DNA of 64,000 bases from positions 1-64,000 of the forward strand of contig JAFGRW010000096.1 of NCBI GenBank assembly GCA_016934935.1. The letters run 5' to 3'. The translations under genes were made by a program, and so were the position numbers. This document shows positions 8,421 to 18,177 of the stretch, piece after piece (position 1 is the first letter of the stretch; each line of letters starts with the position of its first letter). Source of the DNA: Spirochaetota bacterium. Its GTDB lineage: Bacteria; Spirochaetota; UBA4802; JAFGJZ01. The notes beneath the pieces are model-generated. The model was not told where the DNA came from. It did no database searches and worked only from the letters and a program-made list of their open reading frames with translations.

Positions 8421-9509
8421 ATGACTTCGAACTATCAACTTTTTCTCATACTTTTTGCTTATTATGTCTTTGAATGTTTCGTTTCTATTAATAAGAAAGG
8501 CTCTCTTATCGGTAAAAATATTGTTTATGATTTTTTAAACCGCAAGGGAGTCTTTCAGTTTGGAAAGAAGCTTTATCTGTTTGCTGGGTTTTTCAGTTTT
8601 GGACGCAATATTTTTGTACTTATGCCTGCTGCACTGACTCTTGTTGACGATGGAGTTTTGATAGACTGTCTGGGCAGCTGTGAGAAATTTTACTACGATT
8701 CTCTTGAGAATGTATCAGTTGAAGGATCTTTCCTCGTTCTTAATGGTTCTTTAGTTGATTGTGGTACAGCACGATACGCGCAGTACTGTAAAAAAATGGT
8801 TAATGATTGCAAAACCCTGGATTTCAAGAAACGCTCCGATTATATAAAAAAGTTTTATAATAAATCTTCAAATGTTCCTGAAATCTTTGATGTAATTAAG
8901 GCTTATAAATCTGTCTCAAGATTTATGTCTGTTATAGCCTTTCTGATTTTCTTTACGGTTTTTATCGTCTTTCCTGTTTTGGTTTTCCGGAATTATTTTG
9001 AAGCAGTATGGATCAATTTTCTAGTAGTTTATCTTGTTCTGATTTTATTTCAGATTATTCTTGGTACTTATGTTTTAAGAAAAATCTATAATGCATCGCT
9101 TTTACCAATTATTGGTAGATCTCTTGGGTTACTGGTTTCTCCTCTCTCTGCGATCAGGTTAGTATCGCATCTCTCAAAAGATTTGCTTGTGCAATACCAC
9201 CCTGCGGCGGTTTATGTCGCAGCAAACAGCAAAGAAAGTTCAGAAAAATATGTGTCAAAATATTTACGGTATGTCTGCATTAAAATGCAGACAGAACAAG
9301 ACGGAAATAAAAAAGAGTATCTTGCGAAAGAAAATAAAATTCTTTCAAGGATACTTGAACAAATCGGATTTGATTCAGATAAATTATGGCATGAGCCAGA
9401 AAAGGAGTCCAGCGAGGTTGTCTCCTTTTGCCCAGTTTGTCTCGAACAGTACTTGAAAGCCGACGCTTATTGTGATGATTGCAGATTGATGACACATCAA
9501 TATAAGTAA
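8421..9509 (+). CDS. Multi-pass membrane protein with C-terminal zinc-finger-like motif
   Basis: 362 residues starting 20 nt after the DUF2167 gene, hence probably cotranscribed. Hydrophobic segments lie near residues 5-22, 52-75, 168-192 and 197-222. The soluble C-terminus ends with CPVCLEQYLKADAYCDDC, two CxxC pairs spaced 13 residues apart, as in a zinc ribbon. I do not recognise the family. Its conserved pairing with DUF2167 would be worth testing. Confidence 0.68.
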   Translation: MTSNYQLFLILFAYYVFECFVSINKKGSLIGKNIVYDFLNRKGVFQFGKKLYLFAGFFSFGRNIFVLMPAALTLVDDGVLIDCLGSCEKFYYDSLENVSVEGSFLVLNGSLVDCGTARYAQYCKKMVNDCKTLDFKKRSDYIKKFYNKSSNVPEIFDVIKAYKSVSRFMSVIAFLIFFTVFIVFPVLVFRNYFEAVWINFLVVYLVLILFQIILGTYVLRKIYNASLLPIIGRSLGLLVSPLSAIRLVSHLSKDLLVQYHPAAVYVAANSKESSEKYVSKYLRYVCIKMQTEQDGNKKEYLAKENKILSRILEQIGFDSDKLWHEPEKESSEVVSFCPVCLEQYLKADAYCDDCRLMTHQYK

Positions 9510-9531
9510 ATATCTTAGTGGATAATAATTT

Positions 9532-10431
9532 ATGATAAACTGGAAAAGAACGCTTTTGCTTCTGCTTTTTTTAGCGATTTCGTGTAATCCTTTGCCCAAA
9601 AAAGATAAATATCCCGATGTTCCTTTTTTTGAAGAAGCGGTATCAGATCACAATATATTTGAAAAGATTAGTTCAGGTTCCAATAAATTCGAAATTGTTT
9701 TTTTAAAAGATAATCGCATAATGTTTTTACCTGTTTTAAGTAAGTACACCTCTTTACACGGCATTCTAAAAATATCTGAATTGAACGGGCATAATGTAAG
9801 AAGCGTAAATATTGAAGACGGTGAACCACTGTATATTGATATAGAAGGAAACCTCTACTATAAAAATACAAAATATATCTATCCAGACTACAAGCAGACT
9901 CAAGCCTACGGGACAATTATTATAAACGATATTTTACGTGATAAAAAGTGTAAACTTGATGAGCTTTATAAAGATGATGAATCTAAAGCAAACAAGATAT
10001 TCGACGAATATCAGAAGGAGCTTTCGAACAAGTATCAAATTGAACCTTGCGAGTCAAGTCTGAACAGCCTGTTTGCCGGTGAGAGCTGCGACCTCTATTT
10101 TTTTCGTAATGATCGATTAATAATCAGGCAGAACCAGCTATATAAAAATGAGTTTGCCAAAGAAGCTAAACCCCTAAAAGAATTTGATGATCCTGTTATT
10201 ACTGGATATAAGGGAAGTGGTGGAGATTATGGAGTTCCTTTGCCAGTTTATATGAGATATTATGAAATTGGTGATAACATAAAATTTAAAGAAAAAGATT
10301 ATCCGTATCCTGTACAGATTAATTTAAACGGAAATCTGTTTGTATATAGTGTTCGATACGGATTATATAGAGTCAAGTCAGGTCGTTACAGTAAAGATAA
10401 CGTAATAGACGGTAAAGACACAGATGCTTAA
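9532..10431 (+). CDS. Hypothetical lipoprotein
   Basis: 299 residues with a lipoprotein signal peptide: basic MINWKR, a Leu-rich core and the lipobox LAISC (Cys near residue 18), then a charged mature region rich in Asp, Lys and Tyr. No domain recognised. It follows the zinc-finger membrane protein by 22 nt. Its last 54 nt overlap the 3' end of the oppositely oriented AEC transporter gene, so the two transcripts would be antisense to each other there. Confidence 0.7.
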   Translation: MINWKRTLLLLLFLAISCNPLPKKDKYPDVPFFEEAVSDHNIFEKISSGSNKFEIVFLKDNRIMFLPVLSKYTSLHGILKISELNGHNVRSVNIEDGEPLYIDIEGNLYYKNTKYIYPDYKQTQAYGTIIINDILRDKKCKLDELYKDDESKANKIFDEYQKELSNKYQIEPCESSLNSLFAGESCDLYFFRNDRLIIRQNQLYKNEFAKEAKPLKEFDDPVITGYKGSGGDYGVPLPVYMRYYEIGDNIKFKEKDYPYPVQINLNGNLFVYSVRYGLYRVKSGRYSKDNVIDGKDTDA

Positions 10432-11322
10432 TACAGTGTATACTATAAGAGTGTTGTTAATCAAATCCCTTTCTTCAGTGCCGCTGTTTAAAAACAAAGG
10501 TAATATAAATGGTGGAGGTAACAGCATAAACATATATAGAGCTGCGCTGTAAAGTTTTGGCAGTTTGAGAATACCCTGGAAAAGAATAATATCTATGGCA
10601 ACCCCGATTGTAATTACAATAAAAAGACGGCTTGCTGAAAAGATTAGTGCATTTTTGACATTTTCAAGTTTAACACGAAGCCCGTAGCCGATTACAATAA
10701 GAATTAATGGAACAGTAAGGCCGGTAAGATAATTCATTGTTTTAATGATTCCTTTCGCGATTGAATTATCCGCGATTAACAAATGAATCCCTGTTATGTT
10801 CATAAGAATACCGGCAAGTATGCCAATGATAACCGGTGATGTTAAGAAACCTTTTACGGTCTCTTTTATAGAAGACTCTGTATGATTGTGATTTTTTATA
10901 AATGTAAAGTAGACAAACCAGATAAAAATTTCATGACCTATTGCGATTACAGCAATATAGCCCATGTTTTTCATGCCAAAAGCCGCACCGAAAAACACAG
11001 CACCTAACATGCCAAATTCAAAACCAGTAGATAAAAATTTTAGAAAATCTTTATATGGTCCCGACCAGGGGGCAATTACTATACCCAATCCGTATAAGAC
11101 GATACATAAACAAAAGATTATTATACCGAGAATTATAAAATCAGGATTCATGGTCATTGTGGAAAAAGCAAGGTAGAGAACTGCCGGCAGAGATACTTTA
11201 ATTATAATATTCTTCAATCCGTCGATTGTCTGTTCAGTAATCAGCGAAAAATAACGTAAAAGAGTGCCTATAGCAAGTATAAGAAAAACAGGTAAAAGCT
11301 GTGCGGTGATTGTCCCTAACAT
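10378..11322 (-). CDS. AEC (auxin efflux carrier) family transporter
   Basis: 314 residues, about ten membrane helices, with the internal two-repeat arrangement of the AEC/membrane-transport family. Recognisable stretches are LPVFLILAIGTLLRY, KVSLPAVLYLAFS, the half-way loop KGFLTSPVIIGILAG (start of the second repeat) and LTVPLILIVIGYGLR. Bacterial members export small organic acids such as malate; the substrate here is unknown. It lies downstream of hppA on the same strand but beyond a terminator-like hairpin. Confidence 0.86.
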   Translation of the reverse strand: MLGTITAQLLPVFLILAIGTLLRYFSLITEQTIDGLKNIIIKVSLPAVLYLAFSTMTMNPDFIILGIIIFCLCIVLYGLGIVIAPWSGPYKDFLKFLSTGFEFGMLGAVFFGAAFGMKNMGYIAVIAIGHEIFIWFVYFTFIKNHNHTESSIKETVKGFLTSPVIIGILAGILMNITGIHLLIADNSIAKGIIKTMNYLTGLTVPLILIVIGYGLRVKLENVKNALIFSASRLFIVITIGVAIDIILFQGILKLPKLYSAALYMFMLLPPPFILPLFLNSGTEERDLINNTLIVYTVLSICVFTVYYVIFTVTT

Positions 11323-11353
11323 GATTGCCCTCTAATAATTGCGGCCGAAAATT

Positions 11354-11387
11354 TTGGAAGTCCCTCGAAGTTTTGAGAGACTTCCAA
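11354..11387 (-). terminator. Terminator-like hairpin downstream of hppA
   Basis: TTGGAAGTCCCTC (11354-11366) pairs with GAGAGACTTCCAA (11375-11387), 12 of 13 bp, loop of 8 nt, 43 nt beyond the hppA stop. On the minus strand the stem is followed by AAAATTTT. It probably separates hppA from the AEC gene. Confidence 0.65.
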
Positions 11388-11429
11388 ACTGAAGTTATTA
11401 CAATATACTGCAGTTAAAGTAAAAATACA

Positions 11430-13724
11430 TTAAAAAAGTGAAAAAACAACGGTACATCCTGCCATAACAACTGATACCATGGACATAAGCTTTATTAAAA
11501 TATTCAAAGATGGGCCGGAAGTATCTTTAAATGGATCTCCAACTGTATCTCCGACAACTGCCGCATGGTGTGCCGAGCCGTTTTTACCGCCATGGTTTCC
11601 TTTCTCAATATATTTCTTAGCGTTATCCCAGGCTCCGCCGGAGTTGTTTAGCATCACGGCAAGCGTAAAACCTGTTGTTAAACCGCCGGCTAAAAGGCCA
11701 ATTACTCCCGGTACTCCCAAAATGACTCCTGTTGCAACTGGAACAGCTATTGCCAACAGAGAAGGAACAATCATCTCGCGTTGTGCACCCTTTGTCGATA
11801 TTGCTACACAACGGGCATAGTCGGGTTCGTTTTTATGTTCCATAATGCCTGGAATTTCTTTAAACTGCCGGCGTACTTCATCGACCATTTTGCAGGCGGC
11901 ACGTCCAACAGCTTTCATTGTCATTGAACTGAATACAAAGGCCATCATGGCTCCTAAAAATAGACCACTTAACAATAGAGGATTAAAAAGGGACAAATCG
12001 TAGGCAGCTGAAAAGTCCCGAATACAAGCCGAAGATATTTCAATAGCTCTCTGGCCTTTCTGAACTACCGGCTCGGGAGTTCCTGTAAGATAAAAAAAGT
12101 AGTCTCCAACCTGTTGTACACCATCGGTTGATGCCTTGGCAAGTTTACCAATCCATAAACGGACCTCCTCAATATAGGCCGCAAGAAGAGCCATCGCGGT
12201 AAGTGCCGCAGAGCCGATAGCAAAACCTTTTCCAGTTGCAGCTGTCGTATTGCCAAGCATATCAAGCGCGTCGGTGCGCTCACGTACTTCAGGAGGAAGT
12301 TTTGACATTTCGGCGTTTCCTCCAGCATTGTCGGCGATAGGACCAAAAGCATCGGTAGCCAGGGTAATTCCAAGAGTCGAAAGCATACCCACCGCGGCGA
12401 AGCCGATTCCGTATACGCCCATTGCAAAATTTGTGAATCCTCCTGCGAATCCGAATGAACCTACAATACCGATAACTATGGTAACAACAGGAAGCCAGGT
12501 CGAAAACATTCCTACCGCTATCCCGTCAATAATCAATGTTGCCGGGCCTTGAAGACCCTGTCCTGCGATACCTTTTGTTGGGCCAAACTCGTCAGATGTA
12601 AAATACTCTGTTCCTTGACCAATTATAACACCTGCAATTAAACCAACGGCTACGGCTCCTAATATTCCCCAACTAATCCAGTTAAAATATGCGAGAATAA
12701 CAAGAGCTATAAGTATCAGTGATGAGCTGCCGCCTGTTCCAAGCAATAAAGACGTTAAAAGATTTTTCTGTGTGGCATGCTCTTTGGTTCGAACGAAAAA
12801 TATTCCGGCAATGGAAAGAAGAATTCCGATTGCGGCAACTATCATTGGTGACATTATTGCATGCATCTGCTCGGCAGTTGTTAAAGCAGGAAGTGCTGCT
12901 CCAAGAGCGGCAGTCGCAAGTATTGAACCACAATATGATTCATAAAGATCGGCACCCATTCCTGCGACGTCTCCAACATTGTCTCCCACGTTGTCGGCAA
13001 TTGTGGCCGGGTTGCGCGGATCATCTTCGGGTATGCCAGCTTCAATTTTCCCTACAAGGTCTGCTCCAACATCGGCTGCTTTTGTAAAAATACCACCTCC
13101 AACTCGCGCGAAGAGAGCCTGAGTCGAGGCTCCCATGCCGAATGTTAACATTGTAACAGTAATTTCGATCATTTTACCTTTTTCGGTAACACCTGCCTGA
13201 ACAAAGGTGAGACTTGCCCACTCAAGTCCGTTTTTCATGTTTTCGGGAGTAAAGATAACTTCATTTAAAAAACAGAACCACATTGCAATATCGAACAGTC
13301 CAAAACCAACAACAACAAGCCCCATTACGGCACCGCTTCGAAATGCAATTTTAAGTCCCTGATTCAAAGATTCTGAAGCTCCCTGTGCTGTGCGGGCAGA
13401 AGCATTTGTAGCGGTTTTCATTCCAAGATAACCGCATAAGCCGGAAAAGAAGCCCCCTGTTAAAAATGCAAAAGGAACAAACGGATTTTGCAAATTCAAG
13501 AAAGCTAAAGCGGCAAGAAGTATCACCAGTACTATAAATACTTTGAATACCACTTTATACTGGCTGCTTAAGTAAGCGTTTGCTCCAGCGCGTACGTGTT
13601 GTGCAATTTCTTGCATTGTATTGTTGCCTTCCGAATGTTTCATCATCTGCTTATAGAAAAGCAGTGCGAAAACAAGTGCTATTACCGAAGCGCCGGGAAT
13701 AATCCAAAAAATTGTTTCTAACAT
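11430..13724 (-). CDS. hppA: K+-dependent membrane-bound pyrophosphatase (HppA)
   Basis: 764 residues, about 16 membrane helices. It couples PPi hydrolysis to H+ and/or Na+ pumping across the inner membrane. The hallmark segment [23 protein letters not shown] is present, with upstream [27 protein letters not shown], and the C-terminal [15 protein letters not shown], all carrying the Mg-PPi-binding Asp residues. In [18 protein letters not shown] the position that decides K+ requirement is Ala rather than the Lys of K+-independent enzymes, so I call it K+-dependent. Whether it pumps Na+ or H+ I cannot tell. AAGGA lies about 14 nt before the ATG. Confidence 0.96.
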   Translation of the reverse strand: MLETIFWIIPGASVIALVFALLFYKQMMKHSEGNNTMQEIAQHVRAGANAYLSSQYKVVFKVFIVLVILLAALAFLNLQNPFVPFAFLTGGFFSGLCGYLGMKTATNASARTAQGASESLNQGLKIAFRSGAVMGLVVVGFGLFDIAMWFCFLNEVIFTPENMKNGLEWASLTFVQAGVTEKGKMIEITVTMLTFGMGASTQALFARVGGGIFTKAADVGADLVGKIEAGIPEDDPRNPATIADNVGDNVGDVAGMGADLYESYCGSILATAALGAALPALTTAEQMHAIMSPMIVAAIGILLSIAGIFFVRTKEHATQKNLLTSLLLGTGGSSSLILIALVILAYFNWISWGILGAVAVGLIAGVIIGQGTEYFTSDEFGPTKGIAGQGLQGPATLIIDGIAVGMFSTWLPVVTIVIGIVGSFGFAGGFTNFAMGVYGIGFAAVGMLSTLGITLATDAFGPIADNAGGNAEMSKLPPEVRERTDALDMLGNTTAATGKGFAIGSAALTAMALLAAYIEEVRLWIGKLAKASTDGVQQVGDYFFYLTGTPEPVVQKGQRAIEISSACIRDFSAAYDLSLFNPLLLSGLFLGAMMAFVFSSMTMKAVGRAACKMVDEVRRQFKEIPGIMEHKNEPDYARCVAISTKGAQREMIVPSLLAIAVPVATGVILGVPGVIGLLAGGLTTGFTLAVMLNNSGGAWDNAKKYIEKGNHGGKNGSAHHAAVVGDTVGDPFKDTSGPSLNILIKLMSMVSVVMAGCTVVFSLF

Positions 13725-14104
13725 GATTAATTATTTATCCTTAATATGGAATTTTTGTTGCTTATATCATTAACAGTGTTGTACGCTATAACATAGCATT
13801 TAATACTATTCATCGGACAATTGTGTGTTCATCAAGTGTTGTTGGCGAATCCTTAAAAAATATTAAAATTCAAATTCTTGTTATGGCACCTGTTATTGAT
13901 GTGCGACTATAATTAGCATTTCTAAACAACGTCAAGTGATTATTTTATAACTATATAATTTGAATGGTACAAGATTGTGTTACAAATAACTTCCAGAAAT
14001 CTTCATAAATATTTACTAATAGAAATTAATAATTTTTCACTTGTGCAAATATTAGAGATCTGTAAAAAGAAAGAGCAAAATAATCTAATTATTATGGAGG
14101 CCGG
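13725..14104. other. Divergent intergenic region between hppA and the HD gene
   Basis: 380 nt of AT-rich DNA that must hold the promoters of hppA (leftward) and the HD-domain gene (rightward). On the minus strand TTGTCC, 19 nt, then TATGTT is the best candidate for hppA, but it is weak. No hairpin longer than 5 bp and no RNA gene seen. GGAGG at 14096-14100 is the HD gene's ribosome site. Confidence 0.5.
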
Positions 14105-14704
14105 ATGAATAACCCGGATTTGAAAAAGCGCATAGCTTTTATCGAAGAGCTTGAAAAACTGAAACTGGTTTACAGGCAAAATGTAGCCGTGGATGGTTCA
14201 CGACAGGAGAACAGCGCGGAACATTCGTGGCATATAGCTGTTATGGCTATTGTTTTACACAGGTACTCAGATTTTAAGGATCTTGATTTACTGAAGGTTC
14301 TGAAAATGCTTTTGATACATGATATAGTTGAGATTGACGCGGGTGATACTTTTCTGTACGACAATGAGGCCAATAAATCAAAAGAGGCAGATGAGAGTCT
14401 GGCTGCAAGCCGTATTTTCGGACTGTTACCGGAAGATACTAAAAATGAGTTTATATCACTTTGGAAGGAGTTCGAGAATCGGGAATCTCCAGAGGCAAAG
14501 TTCGCAGCCTCTCTCGACGGGATGCAGCCTATAATGAATCATTATTTGTCAAACGGCAAGGGAATCAGAAAGCATAAACTGAAAACCGGGCAGATAATAG
14601 AGAAGAAGAAATACATAGCTGATGCATCCAGAGAGCTATGGGATTACGCGAAGGAAGTGATTGATAAAAGTGAAAGCGCCGGACTGTACTCAAAAGATGA
14701 GTAA
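14105..14704 (+). CDS. HD-domain phosphohydrolase (YfbR/HDDC2-like)
   Basis: 199 residues of the HD_3 type. Metal-binding residues are visible in ENSAEHSWHIAVMA (H...) and LLIHDIVEIDAGD (HD), with a later ASLDGMQP supplying the last Asp. Relatives are 5'-deoxynucleotidases acting on dNMPs; the substrate here is inferred. The start is supported by GGAGG four nt before the ATG. It converges with the first AAA+ ATPase gene, with 17 nt between the stop codons. Confidence 0.86.
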   Translation: MNNPDLKKRIAFIEELEKLKLVYRQNVAVDGSRQENSAEHSWHIAVMAIVLHRYSDFKDLDLLKVLKMLLIHDIVEIDAGDTFLYDNEANKSKEADESLAASRIFGLLPEDTKNEFISLWKEFENRESPEAKFAASLDGMQPIMNHYLSNGKGIRKHKLKTGQIIEKKKYIADASRELWDYAKEVIDKSESAGLYSKDE

Positions 14705-14721
14705 TGGAATCGCGTTAGTGG

Positions 14722-15885
14722 TCATTTGCATCTTGTAAAAAAATTTCTGAAATTAATTACATCCGCTGTGTCGTTAGAAATTTGCAGATCTCCATCATAC
14801 AGCACAAGTCCTCTGTTTTTTGTTTTTGAAATTTTCTGGAAGTATCTGATGCCTTTATTGAATTCCTGATTATAGGTTCGTGATGACTTAATTTCGACAG
14901 CAGTAGTCTCCCCTTCAATAGTATAGAGCAGATCAACTTCATTTTGATGGTGATCACGAAAAAAATAGAGCGCCGGATCCTTGCCGGCATTGAGTCTCTG
15001 TTTAAGAGCTTCGGCAATTAACATGTTTTCAAATAGCCCTCCAAAAGCGGGGTCTCGCTCCAGTTGCTGCTCATTTTCAATTCCCAGAAGGTAGGCAGCC
15101 AGACCAACTTCAATAAAGTAAATTTTTGGTGATTTTGTTAGGCGTTTACCAAAATTTGCATAATATGGCGGCAGGCGAAATATTATAAAAGATGCTTCCA
15201 ATATGCTGATCCATTTTTTTATCTGTACGGAACTTATTCCAACCTGATTTGAGATATCACTGTAATTGATCTCATTTCCGACTCTGCCAGCTAATAGACG
15301 AAGAAAAAGTTCAAATGTATTTTGATTTTCTATAGAAATTAGTTTTCGTACATCTCGCTCGACATAAGTCAGGTAGTAGTCTTGATAATACCGTTCTCTT
15401 CGGATATTCTGATCATGGAGCCTTGGCATAAATCCGTTAAGTAATATTGTCGATCTTTCTGTCTCGTTCACATAGTCTGACAGCTCGAACATCGAGAAAG
15501 GAAGAAGTTTCAACAGTGCTGTTCTACCTGCAAGTGATTGAGTTACCGATTGCCGTAGTTGCATTTGATGACTGCCTGTTAAAATAAATTGAGCTTTTTT
15601 ATCGGGTTTATCATCGACTACAACCTGAATCCATGACAGCAGTTCCGGGACATTCTGAATCTCATCAAATATTACCGGTGGAGGAAAGTGGGCAAAAAGT
15701 GTTTTAGGGTCATTGACCGCAATTTTTTTGATTTCCGGATTTTCGAGATTAACATAACTGTGGTTAGGAAAAATTTTTTTTACCAGAGTTGTTTTGCCTG
15801 ATTGCCTTGGACCAATCAGGGTGATTACGGGATACTCGTTAGCGCAATGAAGCAACTCTGCAGTAATTTCTCTCTTAATTGTCAT
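14722..15885 (-). CDS. AAA+ ATPase with DUF4143 nuclease-like domain (copy 1)
   Basis: 387 residues. Walker A GPRQSGKTT lies at residues 25-33, Walker B is VIFDEIQNVPEL and sensor 1 FILTGSHQ (the AAA_14 type). A middle winged-helix-like segment (INYSDISNQVGISSVQIKKW) is followed by DUF4143, whose NEVDLLY and AVEIKSS stretches fit a PD-(D/E)XK nuclease core. Function unknown. Walker A falls at exactly the same residue numbers in all three copies here, which supports this ATG even though it has no ribosome site: a 35-nt palindrome ends at the base before it. Converges with the HD gene. Confidence 0.88.
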   Translation of the reverse strand: MTIKREITAELLHCANEYPVITLIGPRQSGKTTLVKKIFPNHSYVNLENPEIKKIAVNDPKTLFAHFPPPVIFDEIQNVPELLSWIQVVVDDKPDKKAQFILTGSHQMQLRQSVTQSLAGRTALLKLLPFSMFELSDYVNETERSTILLNGFMPRLHDQNIRRERYYQDYYLTYVERDVRKLISIENQNTFELFLRLLAGRVGNEINYSDISNQVGISSVQIKKWISILEASFIIFRLPPYYANFGKRLTKSPKIYFIEVGLAAYLLGIENEQQLERDPAFGGLFENMLIAEALKQRLNAGKDPALYFFRDHHQNEVDLLYTIEGETTAVEIKSSRTYNQEFNKGIRYFQKISKTKNRGLVLYDGDLQISNDTADVINFRNFFTRCK

Positions 15886-15920
15886 TGGACAAATTTAAAC
15901 TCGGAGTTTAAATTTGTCCA
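15886..15920 (-). promoter_or_regulatory. 35-nt perfect palindrome abutting the ATPase start codon
   Basis: Arms of 17 nt, TGGACAAATTTAAACTC and GAGTTTAAATTTGTCCA, around a single central base, touching the ATG at 15885. Read toward the gene, TGGACA (15920-15915) is a 5/6 match to a -35 box, TAAATT (15897-15892) is a -10-like hexamer after 17 nt, and the ATG begins 7 nt after the end of that hexamer. That predicts a leaderless transcript with an operator covering the promoter. The regulatory role is inference. Confidence 0.7.
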
Positions 15921-16136
15921 GTAATTAATGATTCATTGACTCTGTTTTTTGAAGTTATCTTATTAAATTTATTCCTGAATTTGTCAGTAATACAGGAGTT
16001 TCTCGGATATTGTAAAACATATTGATTGTATCGCCATATTTAAGCATATTACTGGACTCAGAATCAATCCATGGTATCCGTAATTACACTACAATAATTT
16101 TGATTAAATCGATTATGAATATTCTGGAATGCTTAA

Positions 16137-16844
16137 TCAGCAGAGTCCATTTTGGCATTTGTTTCTCATCTGGTTTACCCTCTTGTTAATACGGGGTATC
16201 ATAATCCGGTAAATAATTAATTTGATTATTCCGGGACGATTTTTGTACAAGTGCGAAGCATAGTAGTCGTAAGGCTCATACCACAGACCATGATCATCTG
16301 TTACAGCATCCATCTGTACAAATTTCTCTTCGTCCGGATTAAACGAGATACTTGATTCGCCACTGGAACAGGATATGGAATATCCCGTATCCATTTTGTT
16401 CTCTTTAAGTTTTGCCCGGCCAGCTCTGTAAAATGACTCATCATTTATAAAAGAGTCGATTTTTCTCCATGTTCCTTCAATATCTACTTCTACCCAACTA
16501 TGGGAAATGAAATTTGGCATAAGCCTGTACATAAATCCCGTAAAAAGCCCTTTTTGAATCTCCTTTTTTATAAGTGAAAAATGTATTTTTGCCGGAATAG
16601 CGGCCGCTTTGCAGAGCGCAAGAAATAGTGCCGATTTGGTATTACACTGTCCCTTTTTATTTTTAATTGTTTCAGATGCCTTTACAAGATCGCCCTTGAG
16701 TGGAAAGCTGAATTTTATTTCGTCTCTAACGTAATAAAAGATATTTTCGACTTTTTCCCGGATAGAATTTTGATTTTGAGTAAGTCTTTCGGCAGTTTCT
16801 TTTACCAGTATGTTGTCATAGTCTGCATAAATAGTCCTTTTCAT
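16137..16844 (-). CDS. Transglutaminase-like protein
   Basis: 235 residues with a transglutaminase-like papain fold. The catalytic Cys is in KKGQCNTKSALFLALC (Cys near 70), His in ISHSWVEV and Asp in WRKIDSF. The N-terminal region (NSIREKVENIFYYVRDEIKFSF) is the usual helix before the catalytic Cys. No signal peptide, so cytoplasmic. Relatives are cysteine proteases or amidases of unknown substrate. The gene lies downstream of an AraC regulator on the same strand, 108 nt away, and could be its target. Confidence 0.8.
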   Translation of the reverse strand: MKRTIYADYDNILVKETAERLTQNQNSIREKVENIFYYVRDEIKFSFPLKGDLVKASETIKNKKGQCNTKSALFLALCKAAAIPAKIHFSLIKKEIQKGLFTGFMYRLMPNFISHSWVEVDIEGTWRKIDSFINDESFYRAGRAKLKENKMDTGYSISCSSGESSISFNPDEEKFVQMDAVTDDHGLWYEPYDYYASHLYKNRPGIIKLIIYRIMIPRINKRVNQMRNKCQNGLC

Positions 16845-16952
16845 AAGTATGGGCTCCTTTGTTTAATTTCTATTGGAACATAGCTTATTTAAAAGAATCT
16901 GACTTGAACGAATCTGCTGTTTCGGAGGATTTTTTAAAAAAGCGGTCAGCGA

Positions 16953-17720
16953 TTATTTGAATAAATTTTGCAGAGTTAAACCAAACATCTTCTTGAACGT
17001 GCGGCTAAGATGAGCCGAATCCGAAAAGCCCGCCTGATGAGCTGCATAAGTGAAATCCTTGCCTTCAAATATAGTCTGCATTGCAAGGTAGAGTTTTTTC
17101 CAAAGAAGATATCTGCGTATAGGGATGCCGACTTCTTCGGAGAAAAGGTGTATCAATCTGCTTTCGGAAAGATTAACATAGTCCGCAAACACTTTGACTG
17201 ATATGTTTTTATCCTCCGTCCCGTTTATGTAACGCAACAGTTTGATAATTCGATAATCCGAGGGATTTGCGATAATATGCCGGTCCGTTATTGTATTTAA
17301 AAGCTTATCAATTGCCATGGATATTCTGTCTGGGGTTAGAACAGTCAGATCAGAACCTAAGATTGTTTGGTATAGTTCTAAAAATAAAGCGGAGTTTAAC
17401 TCCATATAAGCTTTTTTGTTGAGCATCAATCTTAATTTAGAAGCAACTTCCATTTCCGGATCGATGAGCACTATTAAATGCAGGCTGTCATTAACTTCAA
17501 ATTTGTGAGCAATATCACTATCAATTAAAAGTGCACTGCTTTCAATCGTATGATTGTCTATTACGAGTTTAAATGTACTCTGCGGGCTTAATGTTATCTG
17601 AATAAGATGGTGTACGTGTTCTGCTGTGTCTGTAGTTTTGCCCCAAAAAAGCGCGTACCCGCCAAACAGATACAGACCTTTTTGCGGCAAGCCCCTTGCT
17701 CTATTTTCAAATTGTTTCAT
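16953..17720 (-). CDS. AraC-family transcriptional regulator
   Basis: 255 residues. The N-terminal half is a cupin-like sensing domain (HVHHLIQITLSPQ). The C-terminal HTH pair comprises NISVKVFADYVNLSESRLIHLFSEEVGIPIRRY and DFTYAAHQAGFSDSAHLSRTFKKMFGLTL, the second being the conserved AraC signature. It may regulate the transglutaminase-like gene downstream or the divergent small gene at 17923. An imperfect inverted repeat (TGCTTTCAGC at 17844, GCTAAAAGCA at 17868) lies in the divergent spacer and is a candidate operator. Confidence 0.92.
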   Translation of the reverse strand: MKQFENRARGLPQKGLYLFGGYALFWGKTTDTAEHVHHLIQITLSPQSTFKLVIDNHTIESSALLIDSDIAHKFEVNDSLHLIVLIDPEMEVASKLRLMLNKKAYMELNSALFLELYQTILGSDLTVLTPDRISMAIDKLLNTITDRHIIANPSDYRIIKLLRYINGTEDKNISVKVFADYVNLSESRLIHLFSEEVGIPIRRYLLWKKLYLAMQTIFEGKDFTYAAHQAGFSDSAHLSRTFKKMFGLTLQNLFK

Positions 17721-17922
17721 TTAATATCTCACCTTTGTAGTGATATTAAAAACATATGTCTGGTTTATCAATAATTAATTGTGAAGTAATTAGAATAAAA
17801 ATAGAATCATAAAAAAAACCGAACTGAAGAATACAAAATGTTGTGCTTTCAGCAAAACGGAGCTTCAGCTAAAAGCATTCGAAAAAAGATTGCTATTGTA
17901 TGTACATTAGTATGTTTTTCCC

Positions 17923-18177
17923 ATGATTAAATGGAATGCTGATAAGGACAAATTACTTCAATCTGAAAGAGGTTATTCTTATAAAGAAATTGCTGTTAAA
18001 TTAGTAAATAATGACATTATTGATATTATTGAAAATCAGAATTTTCCAAATCAGATGATCTTTGTAATGGAGATCGGTAATTACATTTATGCGGTTTCAT
18101 TTGTAATGGATTGGATTGATGTTTTTTTAAATACAATTTATCCAGGCAGAAAATTGATGAAAAAATACCGGGGGTAA
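17923..18177 (+). CDS. BrnT-like / DUF4258-like orphan toxin family protein
   Basis: 84 residues. The pattern IKWNADKDKLLQSERGYSYKEI at the start, FPNQMIFVMEIGNYIYAVSFV in the middle and FLNTIYPGRKLMKKYRG at the end matches small BrnT-like toxins (KxxxLxxERGxSF...NQxIFVVExxxYxYxVPFV...KTIxPSRKxTKxY). Such genes are normally followed by an antitoxin gene, but the 63 nt before the GNAT gene hold none, so this may be an orphan or decayed. Assignment rests on pattern recall. Confidence 0.6.
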   Translation: MIKWNADKDKLLQSERGYSYKEIAVKLVNNDIIDIIENQNFPNQMIFVMEIGNYIYAVSFVMDWIDVFLNTIYPGRKLMKKYRG

